Below, one piece after another: positions 26,131 through 34,625 of a stretch of DNA of 64,000 nt; the stretch's first letter is position 1, and each line of letters opens with the position of its first letter. This DNA is from Peterkaempfera podocarpi (GTDB lineage: Bacteria; Actinomycetota; Actinomycetes; Streptomycetales; Streptomycetaceae): assembly GCF_042466665.1 (NCBI RefSeq), contig NZ_CP162102.1, forward strand, positions 930,001-994,000. The letters are read 5' to 3'. The translations under genes were made by a program, and so were the position numbers. The notes under the pieces are model-generated. The model saw only the letters and a list, made by a program, of their open reading frames with translations. It ran no database searches and had not been told where the DNA came from.

Positions 26131-27360
26131 ATGAAGAAGCCGTCGACAGGACTGCGGTCATGGCACCGGACCGTCATCGCGACAGTGGTGTTGCCACTGG
26201 TCATCTCACTGGCTGTAACGGCCTACGCATGGCCCGCATCGCGCATCGCGCCCCGCGATCTGCCCGTGGGAATCGTTGGTACGAGCACAGCCAGCCAGAG
26301 TGCGGTCGAGGGCCTGACGCAGAGCATGCCGGGCGGATTCGACTTCCACCTCTACCCCGACCAGTCGTCGGCGCGCTCCGCGATCAAGAACCGGGAGGTC
26401 TACGGCGCCTTCGTCGTCACCCCCGGCCATGTCACGGTCCTGGAGGCCTCTGCCGCAAGCGCGTCCGTGGCCCAACTCCTGACCATGTCCGGCCAGCACC
26501 TTGCAGCCCAAGCAGCGAAGCTGCAGGTGGAGCACGTCACGCCGTCGGCCGATAGCTCCTCGAGGTCCACCGACCCGAAGGACGGGGGCGCCGAGGCCGC
26601 CGTCAACGTGAGGGTCAAGACGGTGGATATCGCACCCTTCTCTGCCAACGACCCTCGGGGAGTCGTTTTCAGTTCGGCACTTCTCCCGCTCACCATCTGC
26701 AGCATCGCCATCGCAGCGCTCATCGCGCTTTCCGGTGGCCGGATACCGATGTGGCGCCGGCTGATCGACCTGTTCGCCGCGTGCGCCGTGACGGGCCTCG
26801 CTGCCTACCTCATTGCCCAGGGCCTCCTCGGCGCCCTGCCGCACGAGCACGTGGCCACCTGGGCGGCGCTGTCCCTCACCATGCTCGCCATCAGCGCCAC
26901 CAGCGTCGGCCTGATCACCCTCGTCGGTCCGGCAGGGCTCGGGCTCAGCGCCGTGCTCATGGTCTTCGTGGGAAACCCCTTCTCCGGCATCACGTCCGCA
27001 CCGGAACTGCTGCCCAAGGCGGTGGAGGACATCGGCCAGTGGCTGCCGCCCGGCGCCGGAGCGAATCTTCTGCGTAGCACCGCATACTTCGACGGCAACG
27101 GATCCGCAGGCCATATCGCAGTTCTCGTCCTCTGGAGCGTACTGGGGCTGGCGACTGCCGTCCTCGCCCGCCGAACCCCCACCGTCGCAAGTGACACCGT
27201 CGCAAGTGACACCGTCGCGAGTGACACCGTCGGAGAAGACCTCCCCGGGTCGGACGACATGAGCGCGGATTCCCCGGTCGTGGACGAGACCGCGACGGCT
27301 CTGTCGCCTTCACCGACGCACCATCGGCAGGCTCATGCCCGGCACGCGGCCCACGAATGA
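26131..27360 (+). CDS. YhgE/Pip-like (ABC-2 type) membrane protein
   Basis: A 409-residue membrane protein. The N-terminal helix (VIATVVLPLVISLAVTAYAW) is followed by an extracytoplasmic domain of about 150 residues with the family-like pattern LPVGIVGTS...FDFHLYPDQSSARSAI. Five or six further helices follow from residue 190. This is the architecture of YhgE/Pip and ABC-2 permease-like proteins, often involved in export or envelope functions. ATG 26131 follows aggcaagg; GTG 26092 is possible but crosses the operator region. The charged C-terminal tail contains three TVASD repeats. It is probably controlled by the TetR at 28163. Confidence 0.8.
   Translation: MKKPSTGLRSWHRTVIATVVLPLVISLAVTAYAWPASRIAPRDLPVGIVGTSTASQSAVEGLTQSMPGGFDFHLYPDQSSARSAIKNREVYGAFVVTPGHVTVLEASAASASVAQLLTMSGQHLAAQAAKLQVEHVTPSADSSSRSTDPKDGGAEAAVNVRVKTVDIAPFSANDPRGVVFSSALLPLTICSIAIAALIALSGGRIPMWRRLIDLFAACAVTGLAAYLIAQGLLGALPHEHVATWAALSLTMLAISATSVGLITLVGPAGLGLSAVLMVFVGNPFSGITSAPELLPKAVEDIGQWLPPGAGANLLRSTAYFDGNGSAGHIAVLVLWSVLGLATAVLARRTPTVASDTVASDTVASDTVGEDLPGSDDMSADSPVVDETATALSPSPTHHRQAHARHAAHE
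27181..27233 (+). repeat. 15-bp tandem repeat encoding TVASD
   Basis: accgtcgcaagtgac occurs three times (27181-27195, 27196-27210, and 27211-27225 with one change), followed by a partial fourth unit. It encodes TVASD repeats in the cytoplasmic tail of the YhgE-like protein and may vary in copy number between strains. Confidence 0.85.
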
Positions 27361-27519
27361 GGCAGCCGGTCATCCTCGCGTCCACGCGTGAGGCAGCGGT
27401 AGCCGGCCCGGCCGAAGCAGCGAACACCAAGGAAAGCGATGCATACCGTCGAAGTCCGCGACATGCATCGATGGCCTCCGGCCGGCAGAGGCGGCGTTCC
27501 ACGACGCAATCCAGGCAAG

Positions 27520-27771
27520 GTCCACGGCTTTCACTGTCGGACGGTCGCGGACGTGCCGGTGGACGGGCGGCGGGTCGTTGTCTCCGTGCCGCCGCGGCGC
27601 CTGGTCCGCCCCGTGCTGGGCCTCACCGGCCGACCGGACATGGTCGTCAAAGAGTTGCCGAACCGAGCAAGCACCCGTCTGACCCGTACCCCGGCCGCCG
27701 CACTGTCACGGTCAACGACGCCGCGGCTGCTCACGCGGCTGCCGCTTCCCCCGCTGCGGGTGCCGCGCTAT
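27520..27771 (+). pseudogene. ISL3-family transposase remnant
   Basis: Frame 1 reads VHGFHCRTVADVPVDGRRVV, PRRLVRPVLGL, then KELPNRASTRLTRTPAAALS and RLLTRLPLPPLRVPRY. These match, in order, the N-terminal zinc-finger and following helical region of ISL3 transposases. Sections between them are missing and no DDE domain is left. The rest of 27361-28162 shows only short frames and no gene. Confidence 0.62.
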
Positions 27772-28162
27772 CGGGCGCCTACGGCGAGGCCGTCCGCCGG
27801 GCCCTGCCAAGCGCGATGCAGCCCAGCGACCGCCGGCGCTCCCTGGGCCACCGCCAACCCGCACGGACCGGACCACCCCATCACGGCCGGATCCGCCGCT
27901 CTGCACCACGTGAACGACGAGCGGCCACAAGCCGTGATCGACGGGCGAACGCCGCCTGATGCGGCAGCGCTCATGATGAATCCGCCAAAACTCACTGCGA
28001 CTGGACATATGAGCAGGGAGCGAGCCGGCTTCCTACCGTGCCGACAATTCTGCGGACGTCCGGCCTGGAAGGAGCCCTTTGTCGAAGGGCGATCATCCTG
28101 TGTTGATCATTTTCTGACAGGACGACCGGCCTTGCCGACGCGGCCGCGGTGCGGCCTTGGCG

Positions 28163-28765
28163 TCAGGACGTCGCCGAATCCGGCCAGAGGGCTCGCAAGG
28201 CGTCGGGAACCCCCTCCACCGTCTTGGTGTCACCCATGGCCAACTGGAGAATGTATCCGGGCAGGGTGCACATGAATGCGGCGGCGATCGCCTCGGCTGA
28301 CACCTCGCGCGTGAGGCTGCCGCTCTGCTGGCGCTCCCGGATGACATCGGCGAGAGCGGAGCGCATCTGCGTCATCAGATCGTCGAACTGTGCGGCCAGC
28401 GAGGGGTTCCGTAGCGACTCGGACCAGGCCAGCACGGAAAGTCCGGCCACATTCTGCTCGGCAGTCTTGGCCTTCACAATTTCGAGGACATCGGCCATCA
28501 GAGCCCCGATGGAACTGCTCGGCCGACTCCTGGCCACGCTTTGCACCATCGCCAGGACATCACGCATGTTCTCCTCGACGATCGCCGTGATCATCTCGTT
28601 CTTGCTCGCGAAGTGCCGGTACACCGCGCCGGCCGAGAGGCCGGACTCCGCGAACAGATCTTGCATGGATGTCGAATGGAATCCGTCACGCAGAAAGCAG
28701 CGGCGCGCCGCTTCCAGGATCTGCTTGCGGCGGGCCTCCATGTATTCCTGCGTGACCTTGGGCAT
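28163..28765 (-). CDS. TetR-family regulator of the patatin/YhgE regulon
   Basis: A 200-residue repressor. The helix-turn-helix occupies residues ~12-58 (KQILEAARRCFLRDGFHSTS, then LFAESGLSAGAVYRHFASKN), followed by a helical effector domain (GLSVLAWSESLRNPSLAAQF). Its own promoter overlaps acgaaccttcat, a diverged form of the ACGAAT-A/G-TTCGT palindrome at the patatin and YhgE promoters. A probable -10 (TAGGAT) lies only 6 bases before the ATG, so the mRNA may be leaderless. Effector unknown; a fatty acid or membrane-active compound is a guess from the target genes. Confidence 0.9.
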   Translation of the reverse strand: MPKVTQEYMEARRKQILEAARRCFLRDGFHSTSMQDLFAESGLSAGAVYRHFASKNEMITAIVEENMRDVLAMVQSVARSRPSSSIGALMADVLEIVKAKTAEQNVAGLSVLAWSESLRNPSLAAQFDDLMTQMRSALADVIRERQQSGSLTREVSAEAIAAAFMCTLPGYILQLAMGDTKTVEGVPDALRALWPDSATS

Positions 28766-28771
28766 GGATCC

Positions 28772-28799
28772 ATCCTATCCATGAAAAACGAACCTTCAT
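28772..28799 (-). promoter_or_regulatory. tetR promoter and diverged operator
   Basis: On the minus strand atgaaggttcgt (28799-28788) is followed by TAGGAT (28777-28772), 6 bases before the start codon. The half-site TTCGT is conserved with the other two operators and the other half is degenerate, which could allow weak autoregulation. Confidence 0.58.
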
Positions 28800-29068
28800 G
28801 TTAACTTAGCACGCTGGGGGCGTAACGGGGCAGTTGCGGCCGAGCTGCCGCCCATCGTGATCCGGGCTCGGCGGCTTCGGAAGGCGCGGTCACGAGGATC
28901 AGAAAACGCGCCGTCCACTCGCGCGGGTGGAGGCCGTCGACGCAGCTGTCCGGGGTCCCGTCGAAGCGGGTGACGATGAGACCGGCGCCGCACTGGGCCC
29001 GTGCAGCGGTACACGGGCGCCGAGGACGGGTAAGGTCTTCACGACGCCCCCGAGAGGCGGTGGGAGCC

Positions 29069-29848
29069 ATGCTTGCCTATGATCCCGAGCACGTCGGCCC
29101 CGAACTACCGGTTCCCCTGGTCCCGTTGACCGGAGTGCAGGGTGTGCTCCAACGGCGCATACTGAGCCCGCGCGGTCCCGACTTCGCCGCCGCACAGCGA
29201 CGTACCGCAGCCTGGGCCGCCGTCGCCTGCGGGCTCACCGCAGCCGCCGCGTTGCTGCCGTCGGCCGCCAGGTGGGGCGGTCTCTCCTGTGCCTCTCTCG
29301 TCGCACTGGTCGCAGTGGCGCGAGTCTGGGTGCTGGTCCGTGCGCAACGGCTCCAGACCGCTTTCGAGCTGCGCTGGCGCGAGGCACAGACCGCGGTGCT
29401 CCGGGGGCACTGCTTCGAGATCCTCCGGCTCACGGTCCGGGACTCCGACGACATCCCGGGCGGCTGGCTCGGCTACGACCTGAACCGCCTGGACCAGCTC
29501 CGTGAGCTGCTCGTACGCCGCGCCCGGAGTCTGACAGAGAGGCCACTGGCCCAGGTACGCATCGAGTTCGCCTACTGGAGCACCCCCGGGACCACCATGG
29601 CCGTGGCCGAAGTGCGCCGGAATCTGGCCGACCTGGAGGTGCTGGCGGAGCCCTCAGGGTCGGCGTGCGCTTCGGTCCGCCTGCCGGAGGCACGCTACGC
29701 CACCGCACCTGACGCGGCGGGCCGACCTGCTTCCTTCGCCCGCTGGGAGCTGACCGGCCAGGTAGTTGTCGGCCCCGCCGGTCCCGGTCAGGGGTTCGGT
29801 TCCGCCGTTGGCACGGGTGTCGGTGCAGGTGCCGGCGGCGGAGGCTGA
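29069..29848 (+). CDS. Hypothetical two-helix membrane protein convergent with NACHT
   Basis: A 259-residue protein of unknown family. Two adjacent hydrophobic segments at about 48-90 (WAAVACGLTAAAALLPSAA and GLSCASLVALVAVARVWVLV) precede a soluble domain rich in Arg/Leu and strand-like pieces (PLAQVRIEFAYWSTPGTTMA). The C-terminal 25 residues are Gly/Val/Ala low complexity. ATG 29069 follows ggtgggagcc. The last 61 bp overlap the 3' end of the NACHT gene on the other strand, so the two transcripts are antisense at their ends. Function unknown; the overlap and membrane location hint at association with the NACHT locus. Confidence 0.72.
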   Translation: MLAYDPEHVGPELPVPLVPLTGVQGVLQRRILSPRGPDFAAAQRRTAAWAAVACGLTAAAALLPSAARWGGLSCASLVALVAVARVWVLVRAQRLQTAFELRWREAQTAVLRGHCFEILRLTVRDSDDIPGGWLGYDLNRLDQLRELLVRRARSLTERPLAQVRIEFAYWSTPGTTMAVAEVRRNLADLEVLAEPSGSACASVRLPEARYATAPDAAGRPASFARWELTGQVVVGPAGPGQGFGSAVGTGVGAGAGGGG

Positions 29849-31920
29849 TCCTGGTCGGGCTCCACCAGGTGGGCATGCAGCAGGTGGGCATGCAGCAGTT
29901 GGTGCCGGAACTCGAAGAGCCCGTTGACCTGGCGGAGAACACCCTTGCTGCACGCATCCTGCAGAAATGTCATCAGCTGCATCGGGGTGTGCCGACGCGA
30001 GGCCAGCCAGAGCCGGACCAGGACGAAACGGCCCCAGGAGCTGGCCCCGAACGCGAGCAGGCCCAGGCCGAGGCAGCTGAGCAGTCCTCCGCCCACGGCA
30101 CACAGCAGGATCAGCTGCGTGTGCGACAGGTCGGTGAGGATCCGCAGGTGGTCGAACTCGGGTGAGCGGTGGGCGGACGGCAGCTTGGCGCCGAGGTACG
30201 CACCGGTCAGCGCGCCAGGCAGGAATCCGACCGCGCAGGTGTATCCGACCACGGCCCGGTCGGCGGTGAGAATCCCTCGCGGTGTCACGGTCTCCATCAG
30301 GTTGGTGGGTTCACTGACCCACCGGGCCGCCGCAAAGGTCAGCCCGCTCAGCACAAAGGCTGTGGCCACCAGCTGCACACGCGCGTAGAGGAACCAGACC
30401 ATCGCCGCACAGGCGACCCCGCCCAGGAAGCCGAACCCGAGGGTGCGCAGCAGCGCTCCCTGGTCCGAACGCCGCTGTATGGCAGTGCCCAGCGCCGGCC
30501 TGGCGCGACGCGGCTGGTCGGCAGGCAGCGCCTCCACGACGACCCCGCCCACGGCCCCGCACAGCACCCCGATCCAGACGCCGATCCAGGGACGCTCGAA
30601 GAGCTCGAAATACAGCCCGGCCGCGAGGCCGCACACCCACGCCCCGTTCAGTACCGCCACGCCCACGGCGAGCATTCCCGGGACTTGAGTGTGGAGCCGC
30701 CACCAGGCCAGGCGTCCGGTCGCCGGGTCCGCCCGTCCGGCCAGGAAGCGCAGGATCTGTTCCGCCTCGACGGGGCCGACCTCGTCCGGCCGCGGCTGTG
30801 GTCCGAGTCGGTAGGCCGCGCTGACGAAGGCCCCCCACAAGTACTTCTGGATCCGCTGGACTGCGTCGGTCTCATCCGATTCCATGAGCTCGCGCGGGAT
30901 ACGACCGCCGAGGTGCACGGCCAGGGCGAGATAGAGCGGCGTGCTCAGGGCGTCCCGCAGCGGTCCGGACGGGTGGGACCGCAGGCGGGAGAGCGTCGCG
31001 TCCAGGATCGGACGGCTGGCCGCGCCCTCGGGCACTGATGCGGCGAGGGCCTTCCGGATATCGGCGACGGGGAGCGGGAGCAGTTCGACCACGCAGGCCC
31101 GGCGCAGGATCCGCTCATCGGTGTCCGCCCGGGCGAACTCGGCGGTGCGGCCACTGAGTACGAAGGAGCGGCCCTGGAGTTCGTCCTCGACGGCTCTCAG
31201 AAATGCGCTCGGGTCGGCGAGTTGGTCCAGGCCGTCGAGGACCGGAAGGACGTAGCGTGCAACGATCTCCTCGGCGACCGTTCTTCCGTGCTGGTCGTCC
31301 CGGACCTGCCGGGCGTGGTTGATCAGCAGTTCATCGGCCATCCATCGGCGCAGCGAGGTCCCCGACCGCCACGAGGCGACCGAGAACACCACCGGGAACG
31401 TTGCCGGGGATCCCTCGGCGAGCGCCAGGGCGAGCAGGATGCAGACGGCGGTCTTCCCTGCCCCACCCTCACCGGTGACGACCAGCCGGGTCGGTGAGCC
31501 GCCGCGCGCGTGATCGGCCACCCGGTCGACCAGACGTTCCAACTGGCCCCCGTCTTCCAGGCGTTCGTGCAGACCCGCAGCCCGGTCGGAGCGGCTCGAA
31601 AGCCGCCACGGCACATGCAGAAGCCGGTCAGCGTCCAGACCTCTCTCGTGGCTGGCCGTCCGCAGGTCCGTCCCGACCCGATCGGCGAGGGACCTCGCCC
31701 GTTCCGCTGCTGCCGCGTCCAGGTCCCGCCGCCGGATGGTCGGTGAGACAGTGGCGAAGATGGCGATGACGATGGCAAGCGCCATCGGAATCGCCGTTGT
31801 CCACAGGTCAAGCAGTCCCCATCGATGGCGGACCAGGTTGAGCACGGCGAAGCCGATCGTCGTGCACAGCAGGAGGCCCAGGACCAGGACGATCCAGTTC
31901 AGGCGATCGCGCAGATTCAT
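29788..31920 (-). CDS. Membrane-associated NACHT-type NTPase
   Basis: A 710-residue STAND-class NTPase. Two N-terminal helices (IVLVLGLLLCTTIGFAVLNL and AIPMALAIVIAIFATV) precede a NACHT module with Walker A GEGGAGKTA near residue 150, Walker B YVLPVLDGLDQL, and the downstream LSGRTAEFARA and PLYLALAVHLGG. The second half has six to eight membrane segments, and the C-terminus ends CSKGVLRQVNGLFEFRHQ then a Pro-rich tail. Similar NACHT proteins serve as signalling switches, some in phage defence. Its ATG overlaps the stop of the upstream isoprenoid-synthase-like gene (ATGA, 31917-31920), so the two are translationally coupled. No effector domain was recognised, so the membrane domain may be the output. 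Confidence 0.88.
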   Translation of the reverse strand: MNLRDRLNWIVLVLGLLLCTTIGFAVLNLVRHRWGLLDLWTTAIPMALAIVIAIFATVSPTIRRRDLDAAAAERARSLADRVGTDLRTASHERGLDADRLLHVPWRLSSRSDRAAGLHERLEDGGQLERLVDRVADHARGGSPTRLVVTGEGGAGKTAVCILLALALAEGSPATFPVVFSVASWRSGTSLRRWMADELLINHARQVRDDQHGRTVAEEIVARYVLPVLDGLDQLADPSAFLRAVEDELQGRSFVLSGRTAEFARADTDERILRRACVVELLPLPVADIRKALAASVPEGAASRPILDATLSRLRSHPSGPLRDALSTPLYLALAVHLGGRIPRELMESDETDAVQRIQKYLWGAFVSAAYRLGPQPRPDEVGPVEAEQILRFLAGRADPATGRLAWWRLHTQVPGMLAVGVAVLNGAWVCGLAAGLYFELFERPWIGVWIGVLCGAVGGVVVEALPADQPRRARPALGTAIQRRSDQGALLRTLGFGFLGGVACAAMVWFLYARVQLVATAFVLSGLTFAAARWVSEPTNLMETVTPRGILTADRAVVGYTCAVGFLPGALTGAYLGAKLPSAHRSPEFDHLRILTDLSHTQLILLCAVGGGLLSCLGLGLLAFGASSWGRFVLVRLWLASRRHTPMQLMTFLQDACSKGVLRQVNGLFEFRHQLLHAHLLHAHLVEPDQDQPPPPAPAPTPVPTAEPNP
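29866..29895. repeat. Two 15-bp direct repeats in the NACHT tail
   Basis: caggtgggcatgcag is repeated exactly at 29866-29880 and 29881-29895, encoding the duplicated LLHAH of the NACHT C-terminus on the minus strand. Confidence 0.8.
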
Positions 31921-32939
31921 CGGTTCCCCTCCTGAGGGACGACCGCGGGCAGCGACTCCGCCGCCCGGCTGGTGAAGCGCAGCGCCGCCGAGCGCCGGGC
32001 GGCCCGCTGAGCCACGCGCCCCAAAGCCGGGAACCGGCGGGCTGCCATCGCCTGGAGAAGCAGAAAGTAGACCATCCCCCCGTACCTGCGGGCACCTGGC
32101 CCAGGGTGCCGGTGGGCGAGCTGGCGGCAGACCAGGCGCAGTCGCTCAGCCACCTCTGCCAAGGAGAGGGAACGGGCCGAGGCGAGGGTGACGATGCCGT
32201 TGAACTGATCGTACGGGAGGTCCATGTAGTCGTCGAGGAGCTGAAGGCAACTCCCCAGCCTCATCGCCAACTCGCGGTCCGCGTCGGGGATTTCCGGGCG
32301 GACGAGATGACACAGGACGAGGTTGGCATAGGCCCCCTTGCCGCGCGTGATCTCCTCGATGAGGGCAAGGGAAATGTCCGGCTCCCGCTGCCGCCGGGAC
32401 AGGCACTGGTACATGTGCAGTTCCTGGAGAGCGGTGAACGCCGCCACCGTGGAGGAGGTCGGTGTGCGCTCGACGATCGCCTCGATCATCCGCGCGAGCA
32501 CCACCTCCGCCTCAGAACGACCGAACGGCTCCTCCTGGTCCGACTGTTTGCACAGCCCATCCTCAGCTGTACGGGCGAAGAGTCGCGCCAGCCTGGTGTC
32601 CGCGGACCGGTCCGGTGAGTCGTCGATGAGGTCGTCGTAAAGCCGCGTACAGGCTCCGGCCAGCACCACGACCTCCAGTGGCGGCTCGCCGCCCACCGCC
32701 CGGGCGTAGCAGAGGACTGCGAGTCCGATCTTTGAGCTCATGACGCTCAGCGAGGCGTCCATCGAGGCCCGGACAGGCGACTCGGAAACGACCCGCAGCA
32801 GGATCGGCGCCACCGTGCGCTCGTAGGCCTGGGCCAAGGCGCTGAAATTTCGACCGGCGAACCAGACCGCTGCGGGCAGTCCCAGCGCCAACCGCACGGA
32901 CCGCGCGAGCGCCTTCAGATCCTCGAAGAGCAAGCCCAT
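31917..32939 (-). CDS. Class I isoprenoid-synthase-like protein coupled to NACHT NTPase
   Basis: A 340-residue all-helical protein. It has two Asp-rich motifs of trans-prenyl transferases/terpene synthases: RLYDDLIDDSPD (DDxxD near residue 100) and LLDDYMDLPYD (DDxxD near 234). KGAYANLVL between them resembles the usual Lys/Gln region. It could condense or bind isoprenyl diphosphates, although spacing and surroundings are divergent from ordinary polyprenyl synthases. The start is uncertain: ATG 32939 has ggagg only one base away, while a TTG at 32933 would be ideally spaced and GTG 33011 gives a longer form. The stop overlaps the NACHT start. Confidence 0.72.
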   Translation of the reverse strand: MGLLFEDLKALARSVRLALGLPAAVWFAGRNFSALAQAYERTVAPILLRVVSESPVRASMDASLSVMSSKIGLAVLCYARAVGGEPPLEVVVLAGACTRLYDDLIDDSPDRSADTRLARLFARTAEDGLCKQSDQEEPFGRSEAEVVLARMIEAIVERTPTSSTVAAFTALQELHMYQCLSRRQREPDISLALIEEITRGKGAYANLVLCHLVRPEIPDADRELAMRLGSCLQLLDDYMDLPYDQFNGIVTLASARSLSLAEVAERLRLVCRQLAHRHPGPGARRYGGMVYFLLLQAMAARRFPALGRVAQRAARRSAALRFTSRAAESLPAVVPQEGNR

Positions 32940-33065
32940 GCCTCCGCCGCCGCAGTGTCGCAACGAGGCTCCCACAGTGGGAACTTGCGGTAAAGAGCAC
33001 AGTCGCACCACCCGCAGGCAACGCGACCCGTAGGGCTGTCCGGCGATGCCACCACACGGTTCGGA

Positions 33066-33716
33066 TCACTGCTCGCGGCCGTAGGGGGCTTGCTGGGCAG
33101 AGGCCGTGGCGACCGGCGAATCTCCGCTGTGACCGGCGACGGGCGGCATCACGCGAGGTCGCACTTGTTCACCCTGGCGTCCGAACAGACACAGCACCTC
33201 GGCAGGCTCTTGGCCGCTGTTGCCGAACCAGTGCGGCAACCGGGTGCTGAACTCGGCCGACTCGCCGACTCTCACCTGCAGATCCTTGTCCCCCAGCAAG
33301 AGGCGCAGGCTGCCGGACAGAACGTACATCCACATGTGCCCTTCGTGGGTCTGTGGGTCGGGTTCCGCGCGGCCCACCGGCACGATCAGCTTGAACGCCT
33401 GGATGGGGCCGATCTGACGGGCGAGCGGCAGACGCACCATCCCGTTCCAGGGCTGAGGCATCAGCCGGTTGAAGGGTCCTTCCTGCGGCGCAGCCTGGAC
33501 CACGTCGTCCAGGCCGATCCGCAGCGCCTGGGTGATCGGCAGCAGGAGTTCCAGACCGGGGCGCCGCTGGCCCGACTCCAGCCGGGACAGGGTGCTCTTG
33601 GAAATGCCGGTCGCCTCGGCGAGCGCGGTCAGTGTCACGCCGCGACGTACCCGGTGTCGCCGCAGCTGAGGGCCTACTTCCGCCAGTACCAGGGCGATCG
33701 TTTCGTGAGGTTCCAC
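33066..33716 (-). CDS. XRE-family regulator with C-terminal cupin
   Basis: A 216-residue regulator. Residues ~18-72 form an XRE helix-turn-helix (RRGVTLTALAEATGISKSTL, RLESGQRRPGLELL). A cupin effector domain follows at ~100-185 (THEGHMWMYVLSGSLRLLLG, RLPHWFGNSG). The fusion is typical of regulators sensing small metabolites. It is divergent from a stand-alone cupin gene at 33914 across about 200 bp and probably controls it. GTG 33716 gives the expected N-terminus; the nearest ggagg is rather far. Whether it also controls the isoprenoid/NACHT genes, 126 bp downstream on the same strand, is unknown. Confidence 0.9.
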   Translation of the reverse strand: MEPHETIALVLAEVGPQLRRHRVRRGVTLTALAEATGISKSTLSRLESGQRRPGLELLLPITQALRIGLDDVVQAAPQEGPFNRLMPQPWNGMVRLPLARQIGPIQAFKLIVPVGRAEPDPQTHEGHMWMYVLSGSLRLLLGDKDLQVRVGESAEFSTRLPHWFGNSGQEPAEVLCLFGRQGEQVRPRVMPPVAGHSGDSPVATASAQQAPYGREQ

Positions 33717-33913
33717 GACGGTGAAACGTCACCTCCTCCGCGCTGATTCCCGGAAACAGCAACACGGCTTGTACGGGGCAGCGAGGGTCGCCCAGGGTGG
33801 CAGTCCGCACGTGACGTGCGGTTCGCACGGCCGGTCCATGGCCCCGTCCGTGTGTCATCGGATCCCGCCGGCCTGCGGATCGCGGGCCGGCAAGAAGGCA
33901 AGAAGGAGATGTT

Positions 33914-34414
33914 GTGAGCAACTGGGGAGCTGACGGTTGGGCGGTCGCGCCCGGTGAGGGCGTGCGGGTGGAGCCTGGGGGGAATCACTGGCTCGAGGTG
34001 ATCGTGCGCGGCAAGGACGTCGATGACGCCTTGGGAGCGTTCGTCTTCACTCATGACGTGATCACCGAGAACCCTCCGCATGCCCACCACGGCTTTATGA
34101 AGATCGTCTACGTACTGGAGGGGCACTACGACTTCCGGGTCGGCGACACGACCTTCTCCGGGGGGCCGGGCACCGTGGCTGTGGTGCCCAAGGGGAGCCA
34201 GCACACGTTCACGACTCCCACCGGCGGACGGGCGCTGTTCGTCTCGGCACCTGCCGGCAACGAGGAGCTCTTCCTCGAGATGGGCAAGCTGGGCCCGCAT
34301 CCCACTCCGGAGCAGTTGGCGGACCTCAACGGCCGGTTCCACACCACTGGCCTGGGGGATGAAGAGGCTTCCTGGCAGCAGATGCACGGCGAGGGCGACG
34401 CGCCCGGATCATGA
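33914..34414 (+). CDS. Cupin-domain protein
   Basis: A 166-residue single-cupin protein. The barrel carries the two cupin motifs in altered form: PPHAHHGFMKIVYVLEGHYD (metal-binding His-x-His-His) and GTVAVVPKGSQHTFTTPTGG. Such proteins are small dioxygenases, isomerases or metabolite-binding proteins. GTG 33914 follows aaggaga. It is divergent from the XRE-cupin regulator, which may sense its substrate or product. The actual reaction cannot be inferred. Confidence 0.85.
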   Translation: MSNWGADGWAVAPGEGVRVEPGGNHWLEVIVRGKDVDDALGAFVFTHDVITENPPHAHHGFMKIVYVLEGHYDFRVGDTTFSGGPGTVAVVPKGSQHTFTTPTGGRALFVSAPAGNEELFLEMGKLGPHPTPEQLADLNGRFHTTGLGDEEASWQQMHGEGDAPGS

Positions 34415-34625
34415 AACCACATGCGCAAACTCTCAAGGGAGCGGCAACGCGCCTCGGCGGGCTCTCGCGGGCCCGTACACGATGCCTTGTGCCGGCGTGC
34501 GATCGCGGCCAGGTCAGGCCAGCAGTCGACAAGCCTTCTCCTACTCACTCCCGTGCCGTGGCGAGCGCGCTGCCGCGACTGCATCGGACATCATCCCCAT
34601 CTCTTCGTCCGGAAGGATTTCACTC

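Noticed and set aside
29788..33011. Reading the NACHT locus as an established phage-defence system
   Set aside because: No recognised effector (nuclease, TIR, protease) is fused or adjacent, so only a candidate role is stated.
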